Shown one piece after another: positions 34,463-47,059 of a DNA stretch of 64,000 bases. Position numbers and translations under genes: made by a program. The notes under the pieces were generated by a model. That model searched no databases. It had not been told where the DNA came from and was given only the letters and a program-made list of their open reading frames with translations. The stretch is from contig CANTUR010000039.1 of assembly GCA_947683625.1 (NCBI GenBank), forward strand, positions 9,724,001-9,788,000, in the 5' to 3' direction. How positions within the stretch are numbered: position 1 is the first letter of the stretch; the number at the start of each line of letters is the position of its first letter. The stretch comes from Mallotus nudiflorus (Eukaryota > Streptophyta > Magnoliopsida > Malpighiales > Euphorbiaceae).

Positions 34463-37245
34463 TGTCATGACCCAAAATAGGGGCCATGACCGGCGCTAGG
34501 GAATGGGAATTCTTTCAAATCTGAAACTCGTAGCAAGCCTTAAAATAAATAAAACATGCAATAATAATAATAACATAATTAAAATATTGTGCAATGGAAA
34601 TAAAATCATAAGTAATGAAATAATAACCCACCACGGGATTTAAATCAATAACTCATCTCATATATATATAAATAAATCTTTTAATATAAATCCAGTTCAA
34701 ACATTTAAAGTACATAACTCAAACAAATATAATACAACATTTTTTTTCAATTTTTACAACTACTGCAATGTCTAGATCATAAAAATAAAACTCAGGTAAG
34801 CAGTTTACATAATAAAATCAGGGCAGAAGAAATCCGGCGTACGGGTCTGCTACTTAGGTCTGATGACGATGACTCTCCTGAAAAATAGTCAACGGAGGGG
34901 AGTCAGACCTCACTGAGTGAATTACTATAATATATATACATGCATACTAAATGACAATGCACATAGTCAAAAGTATATATAATACGTAAGTATATAAGCA
35001 AATACACACAGATGCAATAAAATCATTTTTATATATTTTTACTAAAAATCACTGCTTATGAAGGATTAAATAGAATCCTAGAAAATCGCAACCTCAAAAT
35101 AGTGTTAGACAACACTCTAGCCATACAGGCTCACTTATTCCAAATATATCCACTTATTACATTTGGACAGTAGACTGGCCTCGAGACACTAAGTCAACCG
35201 AGCTCCAACAGTCTGACTGTCAGTGTGATTGGCCCCGAGACACTTGGTCAACCGAGCTCCAGCAATCACACTCCCAAATTATATCTCACACATCAAATAA
35301 TCAAATCCAATCAATATCCACAAATGGTTAGTAATATAGCCTAAATGCTATCAGCGTATCGGTACGTACTCGGTCCTAGTGTTGCCCACTAGGTAGCATG
35401 TTCTATTGATATCCTTCATTAAAATATAAAACGTACATTCATAAAAATAAATGATGCATGAATTTAAATAAAATAGCAACATAAATAATATATATACTAG
35501 AAATATATCAAAAGTAAATCAGGTATATTTCGAGTATATATATATATACGTCAAATAGATCTGATTAAATTACAAAATAAACTAGAAATATATTCAAAAA
35601 CATTTTAAACATAATTCATTAATAAAACATGCATATAGTTTAAAATATACCAAAAATAAACCAAAAATAAACCAAAAGTAAACTAAAAATAAACTTAAGT
35701 ACTAATTAAACCATTATGCATATTTAATCAAAATAAAACATAGATTTCTAAAATCATGCACCCTAGAGCATATATATATAAAATAGCAACTCACTATTAT
35801 TGCGCTCCTCGAGATGAGTCCAATGGGCCTGGTCCACTAGGCCTCGGTCTCGGCGTAATTAAGCAAATAAATAATGACAGGAATCAGAATAAATCTAACA
35901 GAAGTTCTAAAGACTCGATCTAGAATACTAGACATAGAATAAGGATTAGAGTTCGACTGGACATCACGTTTTATGAGAATTCTACCGAAAATCCTGCAGA
36001 ACCTCCCCTGTAAAATGGACATCTCTCTACTCAAAGAGCAGAGCCGGCCCTGCAAAGAAATACACTTCGAAAATAAACACAAAATTCACAATCACAATCC
36101 CTCGGTCGAACTCCAAACTATAAATCACCGACCGAGGTCCACAATTCACAAAATATTTACAAAATACCAAAAATGCCCTTATATAATAAAAATACATTTT
36201 ATAAGTAGAAATTACGTGATTAACCCTAAAACACATTAAAAACCGATACAAACTCATTTTATTAGAAAAATCATATATTATATATATAATTGAAAATAAT
36301 TTACGAAAAATAGTTTTAATTAGTTAAAAATACTAAATAATTTGTAGAAATCATTTTTATACCCTAAATGACTATTAAAATCGATTTAATTACATTTTTA
36401 GCTAATTTAATGTAAAATTACCAAAATACCCCTATATATATAAATATACTAAAATTAATCCAAAAATTCACCAAAAAATTGCACAAAATTAATTTTGTCA
36501 ACATATATTTCAATAATATCAATAAATATACTTAATTAACCAATAAATTTCAATTAAACACATAATTAACCCTATTTTATCAAAATTACATAAACTAAAT
36601 AAATTCAAAATAAATACATAAAAATTCACAAAAATTACAAATAAATTCCTATAATTCATTTCAACACCTATAATTACCATAAAACACAATTTCATAATTT
36701 AATTAATTAATTTTTGAAAATTAGAAAATATTAATAAAATAATCAAAAATACCCAAAAATCAAAATAAATTCCAAAAATTCCAAAAAAATTCAAGCATGG
36801 ATATTAACCTACTAGGATCAAATTTTGTGAAGAAATTTTTCATGAATCAATCAAATTGAAGCTCAAAAAAATCAAGAACCCTAATAGGCCGAAATTAAAA
36901 AATTGAAACCTAGGCAAATTTAGACCATTTTAAGTGAAACAACGCTTGGAATCACACTCACCAGAGCTCAGGGAGACGATAGAGATTGGCGGTGTCAAAA
37001 ATGGTGGCTAGAATCACGTCGATCGATGGTGAAGATGAGTTTTGGCTTTCCGACCAAAATGAGCTCCTCCGACGCCGAAAATGGCTGTTGCAGGTGGCGG
37101 GGATGGCTGAGGATGAAGGTGGCATGCCGGGAGGCACACCGACGGTGAAGAAACGGCATGACAGGCAGTGCTGATGGTGGTTGGATGTCGAAGAAGGAGA
37201 AGAGGGAGTCGAGGGCACGGGTGGTAATTTGGCAAAGTTTATATA

Positions 37246-37311
<66 letters not shown>

Positions 37312-37778
37312 TTTAATAATTTATATTATAATACTATAATATTATACTTAAATTAATCTCACACCACATAATTTAAAAATAATAATTAATATATACATAT
37401 ACACATATAATACACATTTAATTATCATTAAACTATATAATATAATATAATTTAATAAAAATAACCCTAATTTAATTTAAATTCATATATTTGCATGTAT
37501 ATGTATATGTTTCAATACGACAATTAAAATAATGCATGAACTCATGAAATGCATAAATCTATTTAAAACAATTGATATTAAATTATTTACGTGTCAATTT
37601 CCTTGAAAATAAAAATTTTGGGAAAATTTTACGTAAAGTACTTAAAATAACATAAAATAATTAAAATAAGCTTTAAATAAATATCAAACTCATAAAAATG
37701 TCATAAATATGTACAAAAATTATTAACACTGCATATCCCGATGCAGTTTAAAAATATTTAAAAACTCGGGATATTACA
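34463..37778 (-). repeat. Tekay 5' LTR (3316 bp)
   Basis: Begins TGTCATGACC (34463) and ends GGGATATTACA (37778) in + coordinates. It carries the hairpin block (35171-35177/35209-35214 and 35223-35231/35263-35271) and an (AAT)n run at about 37255-37311 that is shorter and TA-rich in the 3' LTR. Confidence 0.95.
37255..37311. repeat. (AAT)n microsatellite in the Tekay 5' LTR
   Basis: About nineteen AAT units following a TA run. The matching site in the 3' LTR (near 27530-27570) is mainly TA repeats with only three AAT-like units. Confidence 0.95.
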
Positions 37779-38230
37779 TAAAGGGCTTCACTTAATAGTA
37801 TGGGGTCGATTTCGATGAAACATCTAGCCTAGTGGTGAAACTGGCTATAATTTGAGTGGTTATTTCCTTAACTCTCTCCTCTGGATAGCATGTACATTAA
37901 CTTGATGTTAAAAATGCCTTTTTACATGGGCATCTTGATAAGGATGTTTATATGGTTTCGCTTCCAGGATTTATTTATTCAAGACATCCAAATTATGTTT
38001 GCAAGCTTAATCAAACTCTTTATGGGTTACACCAAGCCCCTCGAACTTGGTTTTAGTGATTCACTTCTTATTTGCAACAGATTGGATTTTCTAGTTGTAA
38101 GTTATACTATTCTATGTTTGCTTACTATGTTAATGATCGTATGGCTATTTTATTGCTTTATGTTGATGATATCATTCTAATAGCTTTCACTTCTTCTCTT
38201 TTGACTCAGCTTCTAAAATAATTAGAAGAT
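37779..38230 (+). pseudogene. copia-B reverse transcriptase, second part
   Basis: After the TAAAG duplication the RT resumes, in broken frames: [48 protein letters not shown] then a stop, and LLYVDDIILIA with an intact YVDD. This shows the gypsy element landed in the RT gene. Confidence 0.88.
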
Positions 38231-38907
38231 GAATTTTATATGAATGATATGGGATCCATGAATTATTTTTTCGGTATCCAAGTGGAGCATAACAATGATA
38301 GACTCTTCTTATGTCAAAAAAATATACAACCAAATTATTACACAAAGCTATTCTACATAATTGTAAACTAGTGGATACTCCCCTTTGTGCCCACCAACCT
38401 TAATCCTTATCTGATGCTAAGTTTCATGATCCCACTTTTTATAGGAGCATAGTTAGTGGTTTGTAGTATTTAACTTTCACACGTCCTGAAATCATTTATG
38501 TCGTTAATTCTATTTCACAGCATATGTGTGCACCTTTGGACATTCATTAGTAATCAGTGAAGTCTATATTATGCTGCATTCAAAGGTTCTATTTCCATTA
38601 GATTGTAACTCTATAAGGGCTCTTCTACACAATTGGTAGCCTATAGTGATGTGGATTAGGCTAGTTGTCCTAACACTCTATGATTAACCACATGCTACTA
38701 TTTTTTCTTAGGCAACGATATGGTTTCCTAGGTTGCCAAGAAATAACAAACTGTGTTCCAAAGTAGTGCTATATTTGAATATTATGCCCTTGTAGCTATT
38801 ATTGTCGAGTTGTGTTAGCTGTCCTCTATATTCCATGATCTTTCCCTTTTCATCACCTTTTCAATCGAGGTGTTTTGTGATAACATATTCAACACTTATT
38901 TGGCTGC
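38231..38907 (+). pseudogene. copia-B RT end and RNase H, first part
   Basis: Degenerate but recognisable: DMGSMNYFFGIQVEHNNDRL, KAILHNCKLVDTPL-like, LVAYSDVD (stop) ASCPNTL, SAIFEYYALVAIIVEL, IEVFCDNI, TYLAA, then cut by the solo LTR at 38908. Confidence 0.8.
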
Positions 38908-41793
38908 TGTCATGACCCAAAATAGGGGCCATGACCAGTGCTAGGGAACGGGAATTCTTTTGAATCCGGAACTCATAGTAAGCCTTTAAAATAAAATAAA
39001 TTCATGCAATAATAATAAAATAGATGAAATATCTTGTAGTAGAAATTAAAATCTCAAAATAATAAAGCAACTCATCAGCTGATTGAATAACATAAACTCA
39101 TCTTATATATATAATATCTTTTAATACAAATTCTCATTTCAAACCTTTAAAATTTAAATCTCAAACATATGTAATACATACATCTCATAACTTAACTACT
39201 GCCGTGTTTAGAATACAAAATAAATCAAGTTAGTAGTTTACATAGTAGAGCCTGGGCAGAAGAAATCTGGCATAAAGGTCTGCTACTGAGGTCTGAGGAT
39301 GAAGACTCTCCTGAAAAATAATCAATGGAGGGGAGTCATACCTCACTGAGTGAATTGTTATAATATATATACTTGCATAACTAAATGATAAATGCACACA
39401 TTCAATAGTATATAGAATAAATATATATAAAGGCAAATACACACAGATGCAACAAAAATCATTTTGTATAATACTAAAAATAATATCCGTTTATGAAGGA
39501 TCAAATAGAACCCTAGATGATCACAACCTCAAATGGTGTTAGACGACACTCTAGCTATACAGGCTTACTTATTCCAAATAAATTAATTTGTTCCATTTGG
39601 ATAGTAGACTGGCCCTGAGACATTAAATCAACCGAGCTCCAGCAGTCTAATTGTCAGTGTGATTGGCCCCGAGACACTTGGTCAACCGAGCTCCAGCAAT
39701 CACACTCTCAAATCATATCCCATATCAATCAAATCAATCCAATCATAATCCATAAATAGGTTAGTAATTTAACCTAATTTTTATCATCGTACCAGTACGT
39801 ACTTGATCCTAGTGCTGCCCACTAGGTAGCACGTTCTATTGATATCCTTCATTCAAAATAAATCCATTCATTTATGAAATAAATGATGCATGACTTTAAT
39901 TAAAATAACAATATAAACTATATATATACTAGAAATATACCAAAAATAAACCAAGTATATTTCGAGTATATATACGTCGAATAAATTCAATTTAATTATA
40001 AAATAAATTAGAAATAAACTATACATATACTTAAAAACATTTTAAGTATAATTCAATAATAAAACATGCATTTATTTTAAAATATACCAAAAATATACCT
40101 AAGCAATTATTAAACCATTTATGCATATTTCATAAAATTTAATATACATTTCTAAAACATGCAATCCTAAAACACGTATATATAAAATAACAACAGACAG
40201 TTATGCGCTCCTTGAGACAGGTTCGACGGGCTTGGTCCACTAGGCCTCGATCTCGGTGCAACTAAACAAATAAACAACCGCATGAAATTAGAATAAATCT
40301 AACGAAATTCTAGAGACTCGATCTAAAACACTGGACACAGATTAGGAATAGGGATTTGAACGGATGTCATGTTTTACGAGAATTCTACCAAAATTTTGGT
40401 AGAACCTTCCATGTAAAACGGACATCTCTCTACTCAGAAAGTAGAGCCAGTCCTGCAAGAAAACACACTTTGAGTATACACAGTCACACAACCCCTCGGT
40501 CGGACTCCCAAACTATAATTCTACCGATCGAGGTGCACAATTCATGAGATATACACAGAATACATGAAAATTCCAAAAATGCCGAATATACCCTTTAATA
40601 ATCAAAATATAGCAAATTAGATATTTAAAACACTGAAAATAATTATTTTATCGATAATTACATAATAACCCTAATTTTAATAAAATATTATTAAAAATCC
40701 ATAATTCTTGATAAATTCATAAATATTAACCGAAATTCATGTTATAAATTCAAATTACATAATTAGCCTAAAAACATGTTAAAAATCTATAAAGACTCAT
40801 TTGTTTATAAAAATAGTATATTCTACATAATTTGAAAATAATTTTTGAAAAATAGTTTTAATTAGTTAAAAATGCTAAATAATTTGTAAAAATTATTTTT
40901 ATACCTCAAATAATTATTAAAACCAATTTAACTTAATTTCCAACCAAGTTATCACCAAATTACTAAAATACCCCTAATATATATAAATTCACATAATATA
41001 CTATAATTATTCAAAAATTCACTAAAAATTATACAATTACTCAAAAATTAATTTCTCAACATATAATTCAATAAAGTCAATAATTATACTCAATTAATCC
41101 ATTAATTTTAACAAAATACTTATTTAACCTAATTTTCCAAAATTCACCTAAACTAAATAAAATCATAATAATTACAAAAAAATCACAAATTAATTTGTAA
41201 AATTAATTTAAACCTCTATAAACACCATAAATCACAATTTCACAATTTATTTAATTAATTTACGAAAATTAGAAAATAATAATAAAATAATAAAAAATTC
41301 ACAAAAATCAAAATAAATTCCAAAAATTCTACAAAAATTTAAAAATGTAAATTGAGCTACTAGGAACAATATTTGTGAAGGAACTTAGCTTGAATCATTA
41401 GAATCGAAGTTCAAAAAAATTAAAGAACTCAAAATGGCCAAAAATGAAAATTGATCACCAAAGAAAATCTAGACCAAATCAAGTGAAACCAAGCTTAGAA
41501 ATGTGCTCATCGGAGCTCAAGGAAGAGATGGAGACCAGTGGCATCCAATTTGGTGGCTGAAAAATGGTTGAATGGCGTTGAGCTCAAGTTTCGGTTTCTC
41601 GGGTTGAAAACGGTCAAAACTCACCAAAAATGGAAGCAACAGGCGGTGGAGTGAGCTAGAGAGGGTGGTGGCACACCAGACGGTACACTGATAGTGAGGG
41701 AAGGAGTTGGTAGCGGCAAAAATGGAGGTGGGGTGCGTCGGGGAGGAAGAAGAAGAGGGGATGGCAAAATTTGTAAATAAAGTAAACTTTACA

Positions 41794-41836
<43 letters not shown>

Positions 41837-41909
41837 CTTTATTAACTTATATTATAATATATTAATATTATATTCACCTTAAAATGCTATATAATAAATG
41901 TCTAAAAAT

Positions 41910-41965
<56 letters not shown>

Positions 41966-42315
41966 CATATTAATTAAATAAAACTATATAATAAATGCTT
42001 AATTAAAAATAACCTTAAAATGCTAAATATGTATATATATGCATGTATATGTATATATCTTAATATGATAATTAAAATTGTGCATGGACTCATGCAATTA
42101 CGTAAAATGGACTAACATAAATAATAAATATTTATTTAGGTTTTAATTTTTCCAAAAATAAAATTCTTTGGAAAATTTTACGTAAGAAATTTAAAATAAC
42201 TAAAAATAACTTAATAATTAACAAACTAATTAAATAATCAAATATATTTATCAAAATTATTAACACTGCATATCCCGATACAGTTTAAAATTATTTAAAA
42301 TCTCGGGATATTACA
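38908..42315 (-). mobile_element. Second Tekay-family solo LTR, in copia-B RNase H
   Basis: 3408 bp, begins TGTCATGACC and ends GGGATATTACA. Flanks GCTGC (38903-38907) and GTTGC (42316-42320) are a duplication with one transition. It is visibly more diverged from the LTR pair of the 13-kb element than those are from each other, so it is an older insertion. It carries the same hairpin block (39605-39611/39643-39649 and 39657-39665/39697-39705) and two long TA runs (about 41800-41835 and 41912-41960). Confidence 0.93.
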
Positions 42316-42526
42316 GTTGCCAAAATAGTAAATTACGCTCGCATGAAGCAATTAGAAGTTAATTTGCATTTTGTTCATGAGCATGTTATATGGGAAGATA
42401 TTATGTTACATGTCAGTAGTGATACACAACTTGCAAATATCTTCACTAAAGGGCTTTCTATTGCACAATTTCACTTTTTATATAGCAATCTAGGCTTTGT
42501 TTCACTATGCTCAGATTGAAGCAGGG
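42316..42526 (+). pseudogene. copia-B RNase H, last part, and polypurine tract
   Basis: VAKIVNYARMKQLEVNLHFV, HEHVIWEDIMLHV, TQLANIFTKGLSIAQFHFL: the end of copia pol, resuming exactly after the solo LTR. It is followed by GAAGCAGGG (42518-42526) next to the 3' LTR. Confidence 0.88.
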
Positions 42527-42649
42527 TAGTAGAGTATACAAATGTAATTCTATATGTATATGTCCATTCTTGTAATTGTACTTCATATAACTAAATATAA
42601 ATATGGATGCATCACTATGAATGAGGACATTGAGTATTACACTTTCATA
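42527..42649 (+). repeat. copia-B 3' LTR (123 bp)
   Basis: Matches 21541-21663. It starts TAGTAGAG instead of TGATAGAG and ends ACTTTCATA, followed by the AACTT duplication at 42650-42654. Confidence 0.92.
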
Positions 42650-42654
42650 AACTT

Positions 42655-43855
42655 ATTGAAATCTATTATAAAAGTTAAAGAAAAATTTCCAAGTAGCTTA
42701 TTTAAGTTGCAAGTCAAACCATTGAATTAAAGCTTTATTACCTCATTTCACAAGATTTCTATGAAGAATAGCAATAAGAACTGGTGGTGTTCAAATATTA
42801 AGAAGTTAAGTACAAACAAGAACTTAGGATGGAATAAATTTTTTAAGTTAAGTTACATGATGCACTGAGTTATTAATTGGCAACTGTAATTTGGACACAA
42901 CACCACCTGCCTTGTTAATAGATATAACTGAATCAAGCCAGGCCGAACTTTTAAAAGCTCAAACTTAACTTGTTTAAGAACCTAAAGGATCTTGAGCTCT
43001 TCAATTTTTTCCAACTCAAGCTAAAGCTAGGCTCATTTAATGTTTTACAAACTTGAGCTAGGCAAACTTGGCATTTAATAGAGTTAAATGGCTTAACCAC
43101 CACACAGCTAATTAGCTCAGCCTACCATGTAACTACTTACATGCACGACAGTGACATTATATAGGCTACTCATTTACTTTTTGTTTATCTCATATTCAAT
43201 GTGAAATTTTGAACTCTAAAACTATACACCGCAACACTTTATATTCTCCTTACAACTTTTCTTTTATCTCCCACTCAATATAGGATTTTAAACCATATAT
43301 ACCAACACCATATCAACTTATATTTTCTATGTACTTTTTCTCCAACCTATTTATTTTCTTAAACTAAAAGTTAAATAACTATTTATGATTGAGTTTTAGT
43401 TTCTACATGTGTGTGTGTGTATATATATTTCAACTAGGATCTTTGTATTTTACACTATATCATCTTGAATGTTTTTTGAAACTTTACTTTTAACAACAAT
43501 GCACTTAGAAAAAAAATACATGAATGGTGTTGTACGTTTTTAATTTTTGCTATTTTCATATTTAAAATTATTATTTTTAATTATTAATCTATTTTGATTT
43601 ACTTATTGTTGTTATTAATACTAATATTAATTCAAATTATAAATATGTAATTTTTATTATTTTTTGTAAAATTTATTTACTTAATACTGCATTAGTATTT
43701 CATTATATTTATTTGAGATTATATTTTCTTAATAATAATACTAATTTACGCAAAGTTATATAATTTTATTGTGCATATATGGGTTTTTTTTAAAATTATA
43801 TTCAATAATTTAAGGTTTGTTTTTTACTTAATACTAACTAATATTATGTAATATT
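42655..43855. other. AT-rich intergenic sequence between copia-B and copia-C
   Basis: No coding or mobile features are recognisable. It has a few short repeats of a GAGCT-type motif near 42950-43080 and a small GT/TA run at about 43409-43430. Confidence 0.5.
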
Positions 43856-44060
43856 TAATAGAGTATAGATAGGTATAAAAGTGTTTTTTTGTTATATTTC
43901 ACTCTTTATATATATATCTTTTGTAATAGCTGTATAGTACTTATCATATAACTATGTAATATATATACACACACACACAAAGGGTGTGCCTCATATTGAG
44001 GTGTTGAAAATCACCTGTTTTTATGCTGTTAAAGCATTAGAATAAATACTATTACAAATT

Positions 44061-45200
44061 ATGACTTCTCCTTCTTCATCCTCTTCTCTTTCTTCTTCCT
44101 CATCTTCTTCTATTTCTTCTTCTTCCTTAATGACCACTACAACAATTATGAATAATACAATTTCTTCATCTTTTTCTTTTTCTACAATTGTTTTTAATGT
44201 TAATAATATCAAAAATCATATTCCTGAAGTCTTTGATGTCTCAAATTATCTTATCTAAAAGATCTTATTTATTAATATTCTTCATTGTCATAAAGTTTAC
44301 AATCATATTGGTGGTTCTTAATCTTGTCCTTCACCAACACTTTCTGACTTAAATGGAATTATCTCAATTAATCTAACATATTTTTTATGGAAAAAAGTCG
44401 ATTATGTTGTTATCTCTTAGGTACCTGCCATAATTGCTTTTGAAATTCTTAAATAAGTGCTACATCATAGTGAATCTTTAACTGCTTATAAGATATGGTG
44501 TCAAATTAGGACTCTCTTTCTTGATCATGTTAATGCAAAGTTTCTTCAATTAAAACTTAGTTTTAATCAAGCTTTAAAAGACAGCTACTCAATGGTGGAT
44601 TACCTGAATAATGTGAAGTCTACATCAGATTCTCTTTCTTCTATTGGTCATGCAATTGATGATAATGATAGTATTCTTTAGATATTTGCTAGTCTCCCTC
44701 TTAAATATTATGATGTTGTTATAGTAATGTCTATAAGAAAGCCTCTTCCAACTTTCTTTAAGTTATGCTCATTTTTTTTAGCTCGTGAAAGCTGAATTCA
44801 GGAGAATTGAAGTTTGAATTTTTATTAATAATTCATAGTCTTTTATTGTATCAAGGGGCAAAGGAAATTAAAATTATAATGGCTGATGAGGTAGTACTCT
44901 AAGATGTAGAGGACAAGGGGGTGGGGAAACAATTATTAAGGTGGAAGGAATCAAGGTTATGGAAGCAATTTTCATCCTTCCTTTCATTCAGGTGGTCATG
45001 GAAATTATGGATCATATTCTCGTGGTAGAATAATTTTTCTCCTACTTTTTATCCATGATAGCCATGAACTACTACATCTCAAATTTCTTATGGTTCTTTA
45101 CATCCTCATTTGGCTAGCTTAATACTGGGTAAAGCTTTTATCCAATGTTAATTATGTAATGGATTTTATCATGTAGAAAAGATCCTTGCCAGTCTTTGCC
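44061..45200 (+). pseudogene. copia-C gag
   Basis: MTSPSSSSSLSSSS at 44061, a Ser-rich start, then VNNIKNHIPEVFDVSNYLI, a stop, ILFINILHCH, and from 44457 ESLTAYKIWCQIRTLFLDHV, LKLSFNQALKDSYSMVDYL. Later frames are Gly/Asn-rich. Broken by stops at about 44258, 44681 and elsewhere. Confidence 0.8.
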
Positions 45201-45269
45201 TTTAATTTTGGTGACACTTCAGGAACTTTGGGTGGATAAGAATATGCTAGAATGCATCTACACGAACCA

Positions 45270-46670
45270 AATTCTTTAGTTTCTACATGGCTTGTTGATA
45301 ATGGTGCAACTCACCATATGACTAATTCCACAATAATTTGAATTCATTCTCTCCAAACATTGGTTTTGACACTATTAAAATTAAGAACAGTTATGAACTT
45401 CCTATTACTCATATTGGACAGAAGGTGATTATAGGTTTGAATTCAAGATTTTTATTAAAAGATTTTCTTATAGTTCATTCTATAACTCAAAAGCTTATTT
45501 CTATTTATTATTTTACAAGTGATAATAAATGTGATGTCAATTTTAACTCTCTTGGTTTATCTATGAAGGAACCAACAACACAAATAATTCTTTATCGTTA
45601 CAGTAATCAAGGTCCTTTATATTCGTTGTTTAATTATTTAGAAAATACTACTTCACCTCAAGCTTTTCTTATATCAAAAGTTCTTTTAATGTTATGGAAT
45701 AGGAGACTAGGTCATCTAGGGTCTTCTGTTTTATTAAAGTTTTTGAGTGATAATTTGACCCTTTATTTTATTTGAAAATTAGATTTTCATTGTAATTCTT
45801 GTCAACTTGGCAAGCATATTAAACTTTATTTTTCTAATTCAAATGGTGCTACTTGTCCATTTTCTATTATTCATTCTAATGTTTGGCAATCACTTGTACT
45901 TTCTTTTGTTGGTATTGATATTATGTGTTATTTCAAGATGCATATTCTAAATATTGGTAGAGATATCCTATGAGAAATAAAAGTGAAGTTTTTAATAAAT
46001 TTGTCCAATTTAAAGGGGAAGTTGAAAATCAATTTTCCATGAATATAAAACAATTCTAATATGATGACAATGGTGAGTTTATGAATGCCAAGTTTCAAAA
46101 ATTATTTTAAGAAAGTGAATTTATAACATGTATTTCATGCCCCCAAACACCTTAATGAAATAGAATGGTTGAGTGTATGTATAAAACATTATTAAATACA
46201 GTGAGGACAATGTTGATTTAAGCAAATTTATCTAATCAATTTTGGGTAGAAGCTTAAAGTGCTATTGTGTATGTTCTAAATAGAATTCAATACACTTCTA
46301 TTAGATTTAATGTTCCTTTTGAGATGTTGTTTTGTAGAAAGGTAGATGATGCAGGAATTTGAGTGTTTGGTTGTTTGTGTTATGCTTATATTACTAATCC
46401 CATTCCATATAAACTAGCTTCACGTGCCAGAAGATGTATTTTTATGGGTTATGGTGTTAATATAAAAGGTAATCAATGTTATATCCTAGATAATAGGAAA
46501 GTATACAGGTCCACACATGTAATTTTTATTAAAGATAAGTTCCTTTATAAGTTACCTATCCTTATTAGTTTAAAAGAGTACACTAAAAAGTCAAGTCTTG
46601 GTTATTTTTCTAAGCCTATGGGTTTGGATGTTTCACCTCAACTTAAACTCCTAATGTTACCATAAAAAGA
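45270..46670 (+). pseudogene. copia-C protease and integrase
   Basis: Protease: WLVDNGATHHMTNS near 45285-45330 (Asp retained, the following Ser or Thr replaced by Asn). Then ELPITHIGQKVI, LISIYYFTSDNKCDVNFN, and the integrase zinc region RRLGHLGSSVLLKFL (45705-45750). The core is in several frames (YDDNGEFMNAKFQKLF near 46060, with Asp, Asn and Gly kept), then RMVECMYKTLLN and FGCLCYAYITNPIPYKLASR, RRCIFMGYGVNIKGNQCYIL (46363-46500). Confidence 0.83.
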
Positions 46671-47059
46671 TCTTTATCCACCTTATTAATTCAATTTTTA
46701 ACCAGTTATACTTCTGCTAAGTGTCGACCCAGAATAGATATTACCAACTCATCAATTTCTCCTTCATCTCCACAAGACCAATCACAAACATCTTTATCTT
46801 CAAGTCCTTTATTCATAGTTCATTATCAAAATAAGTTATAATCTTTTATTGATCATATAGTTTCACCTATTTTACATGCACGTGAACAATTGTATGCATT
46901 TTCCTTAGCACACAGAAATATAAACATTCACCCATGGTCACTCGAATAAAATATGGTACACAAAAGCGAAAACAAATTCAATCTCTTTTATTGACTTCAA
47001 CAAACACAAACTCAAAGCCAATTATCTATGAACCTAAGACTTTTACCTATACAATTAAA

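Larger units (their letters stand above)
24759..37778 (-). mobile_element. Full-length Tekay/Del-like Ty3/gypsy chromovirus
   Basis: 13,020 bp including a nested 1455-bp LTR. The long LTRs (about 3.3 kb) begin TGTCATGACC and end GGGATATTACA in + coordinates. Exact TAAAG duplications lie at 24754-24758 and 37779-37783. Primer site and polypurine tract are at the expected ends. Gag, protease, RT, RNase H, integrase and a C-terminal chromodomain run in gypsy order on the - strand. Chromodomain plus long LTRs point to the Tekay/Del clade, which targets chromatin through the chromodomain. Pol has several frames and CAG-to-TAG type stops, so it is not autonomous. Confidence 0.95.
21541..42649 (+). 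mobile_element. Ty1/copia element with short LTRs (copia-B), split by two gypsy insertions
   Basis: LTRs of 123 bp at 21541-21663 and 42527-42649, flanked by AACTT (21536-21540 and 42650-42654). The primer site follows the 5' LTR directly, and a GAAGCAGGG purine tract precedes the 3' LTR. Gag, protease, integrase, RT and RNase H follow on the + strand, interrupted at 24758/37779 by a full gypsy element and at 38907/42316 by a solo LTR. Without these inserts and their duplications the element is about 4.7 kb. Many stops; inactive. Confidence 0.92.
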
